Part shown: piece by piece, positions 47,050 through 56,478 of the stretch | Numbering within the stretch: position 1 is the first letter of the stretch | Layout of the letters: each line of letters starts with the position of its first letter | DNA from: Burkholderiales bacterium | GTDB lineage: Bacteria > Pseudomonadota > Gammaproteobacteria > Burkholderiales > Burkholderiaceae_C | NCBI GenBank assembly: GCA_028868855.1 | Contig: JAGWTR010000001.1 | Span: forward strand, 124,001-188,000 | Direction: 5' to 3' | DNA: 64,000 bases | The notes under the pieces: model-generated | The model's database searches: none | Seen by the model: the letters and a program-made list of their open reading frames with translations, nothing else | What the model was told of the DNA's origin: nothing | Made by a program: the position numbers and the translations under genes

Positions 47050-50000
47050 ATGTCAACCTCCCCCACCAGGGGCGGGTCGAGCGTATCTGCTCGTGCCGTC
47101 ACGCCCTCATTGCAACTGGCCAAACTCGTTGAGTTTCTTGCTGGTGCAATAACACCCGACGCCTCTGCGACGAACGCCTTGCCTTTTGTGAGCACTGCGG
47201 GCAATAAGGTGCTCATCAATTTGCGCAGCCCTTTGCTAAGGCTGGTCCAGGGCGAGGCCTTTCAGGCTGCCTTCATTCCTGGCGCCGAGACAGGCTTCCT
47301 GCGCGACATGGCAATTCCTGCCAAAGGAATGACAGCGCGTACGGGTGGCCGTTTGACCCATGCGTCAGAAGGTGCAACCTCCAAAGCCATCGAAAAGCTG
47401 CATACCGAAGTAAGTGATGCGCTGGATGCCGCGTTGGCGAATTTGGATCTATCCAAGCTCATGATGCCGTCCATGGACGTCGCACTCAAGGCCCTGGCCG
47501 AATCCATTGGCGAGGGCAAGCCCAACTTGCCCAAGACTGCGACCATGGTCCCCGTGGTCTTCGCGTCCAACGATCGGCGTGCGGAGGAACGCAGCAAAGA
47601 CATTGGCCGGGTGCTAACGGCCATCGAGACCGTTGACGGCAGCGACGGGCTGGAGTCGATGCTCAAGGGCATTGCCACCAAGCTGCGCAAAGACGGACTT
47701 GACGATGAGGTCGAAGAGACACTGGCGGCTATCAGGGCTCAACGCAATCGCCCGGGCAGCCAGATTCGTGAGTTTCTTGACTTCCTTGATGACCAAGCAC
47801 TGGCACGCGTGCGATTACAGGTCTCAATGCGCCTCATGGAGGCATTGGCAGCTCAGTCAACGGCCCCAGGCTTTCACGCCTATGTTGAACGCGTCAAGCA
47901 ATGCTACGAGGTGTTCGGCGGCGTGAAAGGTGAAGCGTTGCTGTTGGACGCCTCGACTGTCTACGGGCAGGCCAATACGTCGGACATCGCTGAGCATCTT
48001 CGCAAGGCCATGTTTTATACGTGCCTGCCTGTGTGGGCGCAGTGGTCCGTACAGCTTTTCGAAACCCGCACCGAGCCCACTAAGGGCTTTGCCACGGTTC
48101 GTGAAGTCTCATACAGGTTCCGCGTCAATGGCGACAACCCAATGACCGGTAAGTCGGCCTTCGACACACGCCTTGGCAAGCTGCATGAGCAGCTGTTCGT
48201 TGACATCAGTCCTGATCGCCGTGTTCGCCGCGACATGGCTGAACTTGTGTTCTTGCATCTGGTGACACCCAGTTCCCTCAACGAGCCAGCTCCCTTGGAT
48301 GTGCATGCCGAGGCCAAGCGGATTGCGCTGGAGCTCAAGATTGAGCCCGTCGAAACGCTGCGGAAAATTCATGCTTCCCTGAAGGCTCGCTCAGGGGTCA
48401 TAGACGGCCTTGCGGATGAGCTAATCGATTTGCTCAAGAGCAAGGTCAACAAAGTGGTGGCCTTGGCCAACAACACAGCCGACAAATTCAATGTGTCCAT
48501 TCACCGGAACATCGTCAACTGGGAAGCCGTTGACTCCATTGGCCCGAAGACCGACATCCTGGTCAATGCCAAAGCCGGCGATAACTCCACGGAATGGTTC
48601 AACCACCTGACGATTTCCGAAGATGCCGTTGTGCCTGGCAGCTTGGCCTCGTACTTTGTCAAAACAGAGTTGAAAGAACGCTCCCTCTGCGCCGCTGGTG
48701 ACCCCACCACCATTGCCATGGAGCGGGACCTGAGCATGCCCGTGCTGCCAGTTCGCTTTGTGCCCTACAAATGGCACAAGACTGACCAGCAATGGCTGCC
48801 CGACATCACGGATGTGGAGCCCTTCAACACCAATACGGGCATTGAACTTCAGTACGACCTATCCTTGCTCGGGGTCAAACGCGCAAAAGACGAACACGAG
48901 CGAGCACGGTCCGAGCAGTTTCGCTCTGCATCGGTCGCTGCGTTTTCGGTTCTCACCTATATCACCCTATGGGAATTGCAGCGACGCATACGTGAGACTC
49001 AGCCGGATCTGGGTATTTCATTGATTCGCTTGCAGCGCACTGGCCGTCAGCAAGACAAAGCTGTTGATGCTGACGACGCCAACACGGCGGTGTATGCAGT
49101 CAGCCAAGCTGTCGAGAAAGCTCTTGCGCGCGAGGGATTCATCAAGCTCCAAGGGGTAACGACTGAGGCTGACGGAAAACCCGACGCGCTGCGTTGGAAG
49201 CGGCGTGGCGCGCTGCATGCCTTGCTCGGTGGCCAAGCGCTCAAATTTCAGATGGACGGGGACCTCGATAAGGTCGCACTGCTCACCTACGTCACCCGGC
49301 CATGTGACACGCACCCCACTCATGCCGATGCCGACGGCTACCTGTTCCTGAGCCGCACCTATGTTGCCGAGCGTGGTGAAAAAGGCTCCGTCCTCAAGGC
49401 GCTGCGCATGCGCTCACGCCTTGTTGAAAACCGCAAGGACTTCAAAAGCCCTCAGCCTGTTCTCGAAGAAATTGCGCGCCTGCACGAAGCAGGATTCAAG
49501 CACGTGATGCTCCTATCGCACCATTTTGGTAATCGCCATATTGGACGCGCGGCCGAACGCCATGCCCCCCACGGAACACTGGAGTTCTTGGATGCGGCGG
49601 TCCAGCGGTTTCCTGAAATGCAGCTCTACACGCTGCGCCGTGACGTATTTCCAGCAACGCGCCTTCGCAGACGCGCCGGCTCCGAGAGCGCCTTTGAAGT
49701 TGTCAACTTCAAAGATCACCAGCAGATGTATGACTCGGTATCGAATGACGCCTTGCGCAGCATCATGCCTATTTATACGTTTGCCACGCTGGCAGTCGTT
49801 GGCGAGGAGAGTGATCGGCCTCAGTCCGGGTTCTGCACCTACTTCTTCGACGTCGAGCAAAGAATCACAGATGTCGAAGTGCGTGAAACCGTTCGCCAAA
49901 ACATTCTGGGCATCGGTGCGCAGGCGGCAGAAGTTCGCAAATCGCTCATCAGCGTGCTGCGAGCCATCCACTTCATGGAAAGCGAGAAGTCTCCGCCCAA

Positions 50001-50175
50001 GTCAACGCCGGTGCTCTTGCCGGTGCTTGACCCCTATAGCTGGGTCAACCCGGATAAGCGTGCTGCCGCTGGGGAGATCGAGGTGATGACTCGCCGGCGC
50101 TCTGGCTCTGTCTTGCTCTCGTTGCCAGCCGTTTTGGCTCATGTCACGAAGGTGCTCCACAAGGAGGCTCAATGA
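47050..50175 (+). CDS. large protein of unknown family, first gene of helicase cassette
   Basis: A 1041-aa soluble protein that I do not recognise. The start at 47050 is set by AAAGGA upstream. The N-terminal 250 residues are Ala/Leu-rich and helical. The middle (about 430-640) is helical then beta-rich, with WFNHLTISEDAVVPGSLASY. The C-terminal third alternates strands and helices (HEAGFKHVMLLSHHFGNRHI near 825, AIHFMESEKSPPKST near 980), as in a Rossmann-like or RNase H-like fold. Overlap of 4 bp with the helicase gene indicates strict coupling. PIWI/pPIWI_RE was considered; the catalytic set could not be identified. Confidence 0.75.
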   Translation: MSTSPTRGGSSVSARAVTPSLQLAKLVEFLAGAITPDASATNALPFVSTAGNKVLINLRSPLLRLVQGEAFQAAFIPGAETGFLRDMAIPAKGMTARTGGRLTHASEGATSKAIEKLHTEVSDALDAALANLDLSKLMMPSMDVALKALAESIGEGKPNLPKTATMVPVVFASNDRRAEERSKDIGRVLTAIETVDGSDGLESMLKGIATKLRKDGLDDEVEETLAAIRAQRNRPGSQIREFLDFLDDQALARVRLQVSMRLMEALAAQSTAPGFHAYVERVKQCYEVFGGVKGEALLLDASTVYGQANTSDIAEHLRKAMFYTCLPVWAQWSVQLFETRTEPTKGFATVREVSYRFRVNGDNPMTGKSAFDTRLGKLHEQLFVDISPDRRVRRDMAELVFLHLVTPSSLNEPAPLDVHAEAKRIALELKIEPVETLRKIHASLKARSGVIDGLADELIDLLKSKVNKVVALANNTADKFNVSIHRNIVNWEAVDSIGPKTDILVNAKAGDNSTEWFNHLTISEDAVVPGSLASYFVKTELKERSLCAAGDPTTIAMERDLSMPVLPVRFVPYKWHKTDQQWLPDITDVEPFNTNTGIELQYDLSLLGVKRAKDEHERARSEQFRSASVAAFSVLTYITLWELQRRIRETQPDLGISLIRLQRTGRQQDKAVDADDANTAVYAVSQAVEKALAREGFIKLQGVTTEADGKPDALRWKRRGALHALLGGQALKFQMDGDLDKVALLTYVTRPCDTHPTHADADGYLFLSRTYVAERGEKGSVLKALRMRSRLVENRKDFKSPQPVLEEIARLHEAGFKHVMLLSHHFGNRHIGRAAERHAPHGTLEFLDAAVQRFPEMQLYTLRRDVFPATRLRRRAGSESAFEVVNFKDHQQMYDSVSNDALRSIMPIYTFATLAVVGEESDRPQSGFCTYFFDVEQRITDVEVRETVRQNILGIGAQAAEVRKSLISVLRAIHFMESEKSPPKSTPVLLPVLDPYSWVNPDKRAAAGEIEVMTRRRSGSVLLSLPAVLAHVTKVLHKEAQ

Positions 50176-53100
50176 CTGAGCTGACCTTCCATCAACAGGC
50201 CGTACTGTGGGGCCAGGCCTATGAGGTGCTGGTCAAGCGAGGCGTCATTGCCTGTCTCATTGAGCATGGTCTGGTAAAACACGACCGCCCAGGTCTGGAG
50301 CGCTGGCGCGAAACCAGGCTGCTTGACGTCTCCAGGGCTCTGACCGATGAGCTGCATATCCTGGACGAGGCCGCGCGTGACGTGGTCAAGGCTGCGGTGC
50401 GCCACCTGGCATTGACTGCGTTTGGTGTTGGATACACGGCCACCCGCGCATACGTGCAGTCTGTCAAAGACAAGTTCAGGAAAAATCCCGAGGCGCTGCA
50501 CGTCAAGGCACTGTGGTGCCCCTTGATGCTGCCGGGCGAATCCACTCTGGAGCAAACAGCTCGAGCCGAGACCCGAGAAGCCTTTTACAAGGAACTGGCA
50601 CTGACTGGCGTCAATGACCCGGACTGGTCACGCAAAGGCCAACCAGCCAACGCCGATTTCCTGCTATGGCTTTCAGCTGATGCCAAAGAGGATCACCTGC
50701 TCGTGCAGGAATACTCATATGACATGCCGCCATCAGTGGGTGACTTCAGGGAGCAAGGAACCCACCTTGATGAATTGACACGCCACCGGCGCATTGTCGA
50801 TTCGCGCAGTGTCTTCGCACGCGTGGCGGCAGAGGTGGACGGCGAATCATTCGAGTTGTCAGAGGACATCAAGAACTACCTGGCTGCGCTCACGTCTGAA
50901 AACAAACCTTTTTACAAGCTCTGCCAGGCAAGCTCATACGCCGAATCCACCGTCTTGCTACTGCAGCGACGTGGACTGCTCCAGCGGCCTTGCGTAGCCC
51001 GCGCGCTTGCCATCACGCCCAACGGGCTCGAAAGCTTGGCTGCACGGTTCGCCCTGGAGGGCGAGCCAGAACCACGTCGTGCCTTGATGTCCCAGCTCGG
51101 CGAGGCCTACCGAGACACGGCCAAGATTTCTGATGGTGATACGTCGGGCCTAGACACACAAATTGGCCGTGTCTTCAAAGGCGTCGTCAACAAGCTGCCG
51201 GAAAAATTGCGCGAAGGCATGCAGAAGCTGCGCGCCATGCCGCAGCCGGGTGAAGACTACATTTTTGAGTTTGAAGAAACCGTTCCCGACTTTGCCAACC
51301 CAACGGACACCTTCACGATTGACCAAGCTCTGGCGCTGGTAGACGAAGAGCCGGGCTTGCAGCAGTACTTCGGGCAGTCAGCCAAGGACGCCGTTGGGCA
51401 GTCCATGCGGGATTTCGCCAAAGGCAAGCCCACTCTGTCATTGCGTGACATGCACGCTGCGGCCATCGTGGCTGGAATGCAGTGCGCCCAGGAGGGCAAG
51501 CTCAACGTGCTGGCGCTCGAGGGCAATCCAGGCATTGGCAAGACCACGGCGCTGCGAACCCACCTGGGCAAGAAGCAAGACGGCTACCTGTTCCTCTATG
51601 TCAGCCCGCGAGTGGTTATCAACCGGGACGTGACGGAAAGCCTGGCTCGCAACGAAGACAAATCGCCCACCGGCATTTTGACCGTGACGACCAATGCCCA
51701 GTTGATTGCTGCGGCAGAACGGTGGCACGCTGCCCAAGTGGCGCTGGGCCTTGATACGAAGCGCCACATTGAAGGTGCTGTTGTTGCCGACGGCGTGCCA
51801 GATCTGAACAGGCCTCGCGGCACCATGCTGGTGCTGGACCCAAAGCAGGAAGAGGAAATCGACGCTGAGCACGCGGGCAACAAACTGCGCAAGGACACCC
51901 TGTCTGAACATGAGGACTTGGTGAAAGAGCGGCCCCTGATGGGCGTTCTTAAGGGCATGTCCTCCACCGCCCGTGAGCTCCTGGAGCTGAACCCGAACGT
52001 CAATCGCATCGTGCTCACCGCTGCCTTGCAAGGATTTCGGGAGCGAGAAAATGCCAAGACCACCATCGACGCGCTATCCAGTCTGTTTGTCAATAAGGCT
52101 TCGACTTTGGCTGGCCGCAACGAACGTCGGCAGTTTGCCCGGCGCATGCCCACCATTGTGGTCATGGTTGACGAGCTGGCCGGCGATGGCGCTGGCGCGC
52201 GATTTGTTCACACCATTGCCACATGGCTGAACAACGAGTTCATCGATTGTTTTGAGGACGAGGTGTGTCCTTTCACCGTTACCTTGGTTGTGTCCGACGC
52301 GTCACTTGGCAACGAAGTCGTGCTGGACAGGTATCTCAATGCGGGTGAGCGCACACCTGACAAGGTGCTGGTCTCCAAGTCCAGCGGAAAGCGACCCTTT
52401 CGACTGACCGCTAACCGAATCAAGATCGGGCAAGGCAAGCGTGACACCTTGCACGTGATGACCAACAGTTATCCGGCCAGCGAACTGCATTTGCACTATC
52501 GGGTGAAGCTGACGGCTGTTCAGCTTGGCCAAAGTACCAAGAACCTTGGTGAGTTGCAAACCCCGCGAGAGGCGATCCGCAAAGCAGCAGAAGACGCGTT
52601 GATTGACGGGGCTCACACCCAGATCCTCAAGGCATTGGACGCTGGGGCTAAACAGGTCATCTACTTCGCCCAGGACAAGCAGTTTCTGCGCAGGGTGAAA
52701 GGTGTGCTCATCTCGGGCAGCAACAACGGCTTGAACGGCGAGAACGTTCAAGTGCTCGATTCGTCGATTCCAGGTTGGAAGCGCAAACAGCTGGTCGAGC
52801 CAGCCACGCGTGAAAAAATTCGCGTCTTCCTCATGACCTCATCTGGCGCTCGTGGCGTGTCATTTCCACTGACCGACTGGATTATTGCGAGCGTGCCTCG
52901 GTTCAACATCGAATCGGCGCTGATGGAAATTGCCCAGCTCATCTACCGTGGCCGCGGCATGTACCGCGACGAGCACGGTGAGCGGCAATCTGGCGACCGA
53001 GTGCCACGACACCTTGTCATGCTGGTCGATGACTTCATCGTCTCTGAGTCCGAGATGGACAAGCGCCAATGGCTGCGCCAATCGTTGGACCTGATGACGC

Positions 53101-54053
53101 TGCTGGTCATGCTGCGCTCAACCATATTCACTCGCATCACGGGTGACTCTGCGTTGAAGCAGCCCCTGGCTCTGGTGCCTGTGGGGGCAGTAGGCACCGA
53201 GGAACTCATCAGCCTGATGTCCCAGTACGTCTCAGAGTTCGTCAAAGAGGCGGAGGTCTTCAAGCTGCAAAGCACCAACAAGGATCTGGTGGCTCTGGCA
53301 CAACGGGCTAAAGGAAACGTCGAGGAGATCTTTTCTCGGGCGAAGTTGAATGGCGTGGCCAAGAAGGACGCCGACGACCGCTCAGTGGTCAAAAGCCGCT
53401 ACGTCGAAGAGCTGCTCGAGCTCGTGGCCAGCCCAATCGGCCCATTGCTAGCGCATGCGCCGGAGGGCCTGTGTATCCCAGACCACCTCCATTTTTCCGG
53501 CCCAGTCGCCGTCGAAACCTGGCAGGGGTTCGACAAGCAAGAGGTGTTCGCATTTGAAGGCCATGAGACCCAGGTCAGCAAAGCAAGCCGGTCGCTTGTA
53601 GGTCAACTTTATGAGATTGACCGCACACGCGACTTCCCGCCAGCCATGCGCATACCTGCTGCAAACTTGCTGCGGCTGATTCAGCGTGACCAGCATGAGG
53701 CCGCCAATGAATTTCGCACACTGAAAGAGCTGAAGTCTCCCAACACGTGGGTCGCCGTGCCGGTGGGCTACTACAGCTTCATGCATGCAGAAACCGCAGA
53801 TGACGACCAGCCCTTTCGCCTGGACGACCACGCCCTTTGGCAAGAGGCACTGGGCCGGTCGCTCAACGCAGGATCGGCAGTGATGCCGCCACTGCCACGA
53901 TATGACTCGTTCCCTTGGGCTGCGGCCGTTGGTCAGGTCAGTCCACTGAAGCTGGATCTTGTCTTTGACGACCGCTATTTCATGGCTTCGAACGAGCTAA
54001 ACCTGCTCAATACCCTGCTGCTGGCTAACGAGGTAAGTGATGCAGGCGAGTGA
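50172..54053 (+). CDS. SF2-like helicase/ATPase, 1293 aa
   Basis: Contains a helicase core: Walker A ALEGNPGIGKTTALRTH near residue 451, a Ia-like YVSPRVVINRDVTESL, Walker B IVVMVDELAGDGAGARF near 660, motif V-like SSGARGVSFPLTDWIIA near 895, and motif VI EIAQLIYRGRGMYR near 920. The N-terminal 430 residues have no recognised domain; the C-terminal 350 are helical. The stop overlaps the PIN gene by 14 bp. It is not of the DinG type, since the Fe-S cysteines are missing. A DNA- or RNA-remodelling motor for the cassette is inferred. Confidence 0.8.
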   Translation: MTELTFHQQAVLWGQAYEVLVKRGVIACLIEHGLVKHDRPGLERWRETRLLDVSRALTDELHILDEAARDVVKAAVRHLALTAFGVGYTATRAYVQSVKDKFRKNPEALHVKALWCPLMLPGESTLEQTARAETREAFYKELALTGVNDPDWSRKGQPANADFLLWLSADAKEDHLLVQEYSYDMPPSVGDFREQGTHLDELTRHRRIVDSRSVFARVAAEVDGESFELSEDIKNYLAALTSENKPFYKLCQASSYAESTVLLLQRRGLLQRPCVARALAITPNGLESLAARFALEGEPEPRRALMSQLGEAYRDTAKISDGDTSGLDTQIGRVFKGVVNKLPEKLREGMQKLRAMPQPGEDYIFEFEETVPDFANPTDTFTIDQALALVDEEPGLQQYFGQSAKDAVGQSMRDFAKGKPTLSLRDMHAAAIVAGMQCAQEGKLNVLALEGNPGIGKTTALRTHLGKKQDGYLFLYVSPRVVINRDVTESLARNEDKSPTGILTVTTNAQLIAAAERWHAAQVALGLDTKRHIEGAVVADGVPDLNRPRGTMLVLDPKQEEEIDAEHAGNKLRKDTLSEHEDLVKERPLMGVLKGMSSTARELLELNPNVNRIVLTAALQGFRERENAKTTIDALSSLFVNKASTLAGRNERRQFARRMPTIVVMVDELAGDGAGARFVHTIATWLNNEFIDCFEDEVCPFTVTLVVSDASLGNEVVLDRYLNAGERTPDKVLVSKSSGKRPFRLTANRIKIGQGKRDTLHVMTNSYPASELHLHYRVKLTAVQLGQSTKNLGELQTPREAIRKAAEDALIDGAHTQILKALDAGAKQVIYFAQDKQFLRRVKGVLISGSNNGLNGENVQVLDSSIPGWKRKQLVEPATREKIRVFLMTSSGARGVSFPLTDWIIASVPRFNIESALMEIAQLIYRGRGMYRDEHGERQSGDRVPRHLVMLVDDFIVSESEMDKRQWLRQSLDLMTLLVMLRSTIFTRITGDSALKQPLALVPVGAVGTEELISLMSQYVSEFVKEAEVFKLQSTNKDLVALAQRAKGNVEEIFSRAKLNGVAKKDADDRSVVKSRYVEELLELVASPIGPLLAHAPEGLCIPDHLHFSGPVAVETWQGFDKQEVFAFEGHETQVSKASRSLVGQLYEIDRTRDFPPAMRIPAANLLRLIQRDQHEAANEFRTLKELKSPNTWVAVPVGYYSFMHAETADDDQPFRLDDHALWQEALGRSLNAGSAVMPPLPRYDSFPWAAAVGQVSPLKLDLVFDDRYFMASNELNLLNTLLLANEVSDAGE

Positions 54054-54729
54054 CAATTCAAGCAACGCGCAGGCCCCAGTCATAATTCAGCCCATGCCAG
54101 ACAAGAACAAGCTAGTCGTCGTCGATACGAACTGTCTAGTGAGGATGTACTTCTCAGCTCTGCGCCCTATGCTGGGCGCCACGTTCTCCGGCTACATACT
54201 GATGACGCTCCAAGAGCTTGCCGACGAACTCAAGAATCTCGCAAGCAACGATAAGCATGCGTGGTTAAGCGACCAGGGCATCCAGGCAGAGGTCGATGGC
54301 GCTGTTATTAAGCTGACAAGGCAGCAGGAGGCGACTATTAAAGATGAGACGCCCAAGGTGCGTCGATATGGGAACGCTGAGTTGCAGCGATACAAAGATA
54401 AAAACAACGTTGCACGGCCCTTGACGCTGTCTCTTGCAGATGCACGTGCATTAACTGCGGCGATTGAACTGGGGGCTGCGCTGGCCACTGACGAGTGGCC
54501 TTTGCGACTAGTGGCTGGCTACATCCAAGCTGACGATAACGGGGGCTACGTTGAGCTTCTGTCCAGCGTCGAGCTACTGCACCTTCTTGAGAAGGCCGGC
54601 GCCATTACAAAAGATGAGCGAGTCAAGGTCTATGCGCACTGGCGAAAAAGCAGTGAGGCGCTACTTGGAGACTCAGATGCTCGCTACAAAGCACTCTTTG
54701 GCGAGGCTGCCCCGACAGCTCAAGACTGA
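54040..54729 (+). CDS. PIN-domain protein
   Basis: A 229-aa protein with the PIN nuclease pattern: LVVVDTNCLVRMYFSAL (first Asp) near residue 28, an acidic ELADEL near 65, and LSLADARALTAAIELGAALATDEWPL (split Asp/Asp pair) near residues 130-155. PIN domains are RNases, mainly in toxin-antitoxin and defence loci. It overlaps the helicase gene by 14 bp, and its end overlaps the convergent XRE-ImmA/IrrE gene by 10 bp. It may be the effector of the cassette (inference). Confidence 0.8.
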   Translation: MQASDNSSNAQAPVIIQPMPDKNKLVVVDTNCLVRMYFSALRPMLGATFSGYILMTLQELADELKNLASNDKHAWLSDQGIQAEVDGAVIKLTRQQEATIKDETPKVRRYGNAELQRYKDKNNVARPLTLSLADARALTAAIELGAALATDEWPLRLVAGYIQADDNGGYVELLSSVELLHLLEKAGAITKDERVKVYAHWRKSSEALLGDSDARYKALFGEAAPTAQD

Positions 54730-55850
54730 ATTTCCCAGAGGGCGTGCGAAAGCCCGACGGCCTCTCCGAGTCCTACCTTGAGCGCGGCAGCAATGAACGC
54801 CGGATTGCGCCCGCCTTCCTGGCGCTGCAGGTTTGCCAGCGCCTTGAACACGGGGGTGTCATACACCTGCTCGCACTTCGCGATAAATTCTTCGACAGCA
54901 GGCGTATCAGTACCGAAAAGCTCGCGAGCAGCAGAAGGAACTTGTGCACGTCCGGCCCTCCAGCGTCTCCAGAAGGCGTCGTCCACCAGTCCTGACTCGG
55001 ACTTGTTTTGCTCAAGCAGGAGCCGGTCCACGCCTTTCACGACGGTCACAATCGAGATGTCCAATCGTTCCGCATAGCTGTTCGCGACGTCCATGGGCTT
55101 TTTCGCGGACTGCATCTCGTCCAAGCACGCCTGAGCCACTTCATCGGGGAACAGCAGGAACTGAGCGAAGCGTTCAGCGAACTTTTCACCCGGCTCATCC
55201 TGGAGTTTGTGCAGCGATAGGCAGTGCGCGTACTCGTGAGCCAGCCAGTATTTGTAGTCGTCCTTCTTGCAGCCAAGGTTGAACACAACCCAGGACTCCT
55301 TGGACTCGGGGAGGTACACGTTCAGGGCGTTCTCGTGCCGCTCTTTATTCAGTCCCCAAAAAACCGGAACCAAATACGCCCCAAAAGACTTGAACAGCTG
55401 CACCAGGTGCTCATTGGTCAGCACCTGATCAGGGGTCAGCCCAAGGGAGGCACGCGTCTCCGCAGCGACTCCGCGAACGTAGTCGATCTCGAGTTGAGGA
55501 TCTTTTAACTTCCGAGGCTCGTACTTCAGACGAGGCTCCACATATTGAGCGAGCTCCTGCAGATGGAGCGCGACCTCTTGAGCAGCGTCCAAAGCCGCTC
55601 CTGTAGCGGGGCGGTTGGTCTTCGTTCGATAGGCAACGATGGGCTCAGGAGTCTCGTCGGAGACGAAAAGCTGCTCCACTGTCAGCTGGAGCGTTTCGGC
55701 CAGCTTGGGCAACTTGCCTGGACGAGGAATGGAGTCACCTGACAGCCAGTTGGACACAGCCTCTTTGCTGACAAGGCACGCCTGACCGAGGCTGGTGCCC
55801 GTGAGGCCCAGCCGATCCATTGCGCTCTTGATGACAGGTAGGTTCAACAT
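54720..55850 (-). CDS. XRE-HTH and ImmA/IrrE metallopeptidase protein
   Basis: A 376-aa COG2856-type protein: an N-terminal HTH (VIKSAMDRLGLTGTSLGQAC, VSKEAVSNWLSGDSIPRPGK), then a zinc peptidase with HEYAH near residue 206 and downstream FAERFAQFLLFPDEV (third ligand Glu). Relatives cleave a partner repressor or antitoxin on a signal, as in ICEBs1 and DdrO/IrrE. The ATG at 55850 is chosen since a promoter ends 7-10 bp upstream, giving a nearly leaderless mRNA. It is convergent with the PIN gene. Confidence 0.88.
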   Translation of the reverse strand: MLNLPVIKSAMDRLGLTGTSLGQACLVSKEAVSNWLSGDSIPRPGKLPKLAETLQLTVEQLFVSDETPEPIVAYRTKTNRPATGAALDAAQEVALHLQELAQYVEPRLKYEPRKLKDPQLEIDYVRGVAAETRASLGLTPDQVLTNEHLVQLFKSFGAYLVPVFWGLNKERHENALNVYLPESKESWVVFNLGCKKDDYKYWLAHEYAHCLSLHKLQDEPGEKFAERFAQFLLFPDEVAQACLDEMQSAKKPMDVANSYAERLDISIVTVVKGVDRLLLEQNKSESGLVDDAFWRRWRAGRAQVPSAARELFGTDTPAVEEFIAKCEQVYDTPVFKALANLQRQEGGRNPAFIAAALKVGLGEAVGLSHALWEIQS

Positions 55851-55860
55851 GTGGAGTTCG

Positions 55861-55889
55861 ATTGTAGGCGCGAGGAGCGCTGCGGTCAA
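55861..55889 (-). promoter_or_regulatory. sigma-70 promoter of the XRE-ImmA/IrrE gene
   Basis: -35 TTGACC (55884-55889) and -10 TACAAT (55861-55866) with 17-bp spacing, 10 bp before the ATG. AACTTGAC is directly repeated over the -35 region. Confidence 0.7.
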
Positions 55890-56060
55890 GTTGCGTCAAG
55901 TTTCACTGTGTAGTGACGCGATGTTTAAACTGGACGAGATAGGGGCGCCACGCTTACTGCCGAGGATGCAGCCAGGGCACCAGGCCTGGTGCAAAGGCTC
56001 GCTCAGCGAACGACCTGATCTGCCGCCACTTCCTCACCGCACACAGTCCCTCTGGGCAAT

Positions 56061-56130
56061 ATCGCTTGAAAGCGATTTATTGCAAATATCGCCAAAAGGC
56101 GATTTTGTGCCCATATCGCTCATGAGCGAT
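56061..56130. promoter_or_regulatory. three operators at 27-bp pitch before the HipB-like gene
   Basis: Three 16-bp perfect palindromes, ATCGCTTGAAAGCGAT (56061-56076), ATCGCCAAAAGGCGAT (56088-56103) and ATCGCTCATGAGCGAT (56115-56130), each exactly 27 bp apart. The last is 9 bp before the start codon. Autoregulation by the HipB-like protein is inferred. Confidence 0.8.
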
Positions 56131-56139
56131 AATTTTCAG

Positions 56140-56478
56140 ATGGACTACCCACTCGTTCTCGCACGCCAACTTCAACATCACTTGCGCTCGTTGCGCAAAG
56201 TGCGCGGGCTTACGCAAGCTGAGTTGGCTCAGCGACTGGGTGTTGTGCAGTCTCGTGTGGCAGACATTGAGGCCAACCCTGGCGCAGTCAGTCTCGATCA
56301 GCTCATGCGAGTGCTGGCCGCGCTGGATGCGCAGCTGGTTGTTCGGGACCTGCAAGCGCTCAAGACGACTGGGGCCCCGCTGAGCGGGGGGCAAGCCACC
56401 TCGAAGGTCAGCAGCTCCTCCGCGAAGGCCGCTAGCACTGCGCAGGACAAGAACAACCCGCCCAAAGGGCAATGGTAA
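56140..56478 (+). CDS. HipB-like XRE antitoxin/regulator
   Basis: A 112-aa protein starting MDYPLVLARQLQHHLRSLRK, with the HTH GLTQAELAQRLGVVQSRVA and DQLMRVLAALDAQLVVRDL, typical of HipB-type regulators. The C-terminal tail is Ser/Ala/Lys-rich and disordered. The MDYP start is family-like; an upstream ATG at 56122 lies within an operator. No hipA kinase gene follows. The three palindromes directly upstream are its likely operators. Confidence 0.85.
   Translation: MDYPLVLARQLQHHLRSLRKVRGLTQAELAQRLGVVQSRVADIEANPGAVSLDQLMRVLAALDAQLVVRDLQALKTTGAPLSGGQATSKVSSSSAKAASTAQDKNNPPKGQW

Noticed and set aside
47050..50175. Argonaute/pPIWI_RE identity for the 1041-aa protein
   Set aside because: Length and helicase partner fit loosely, but no convincing catalytic residues or family motifs could be placed, and the partner is not a DinG helicase.
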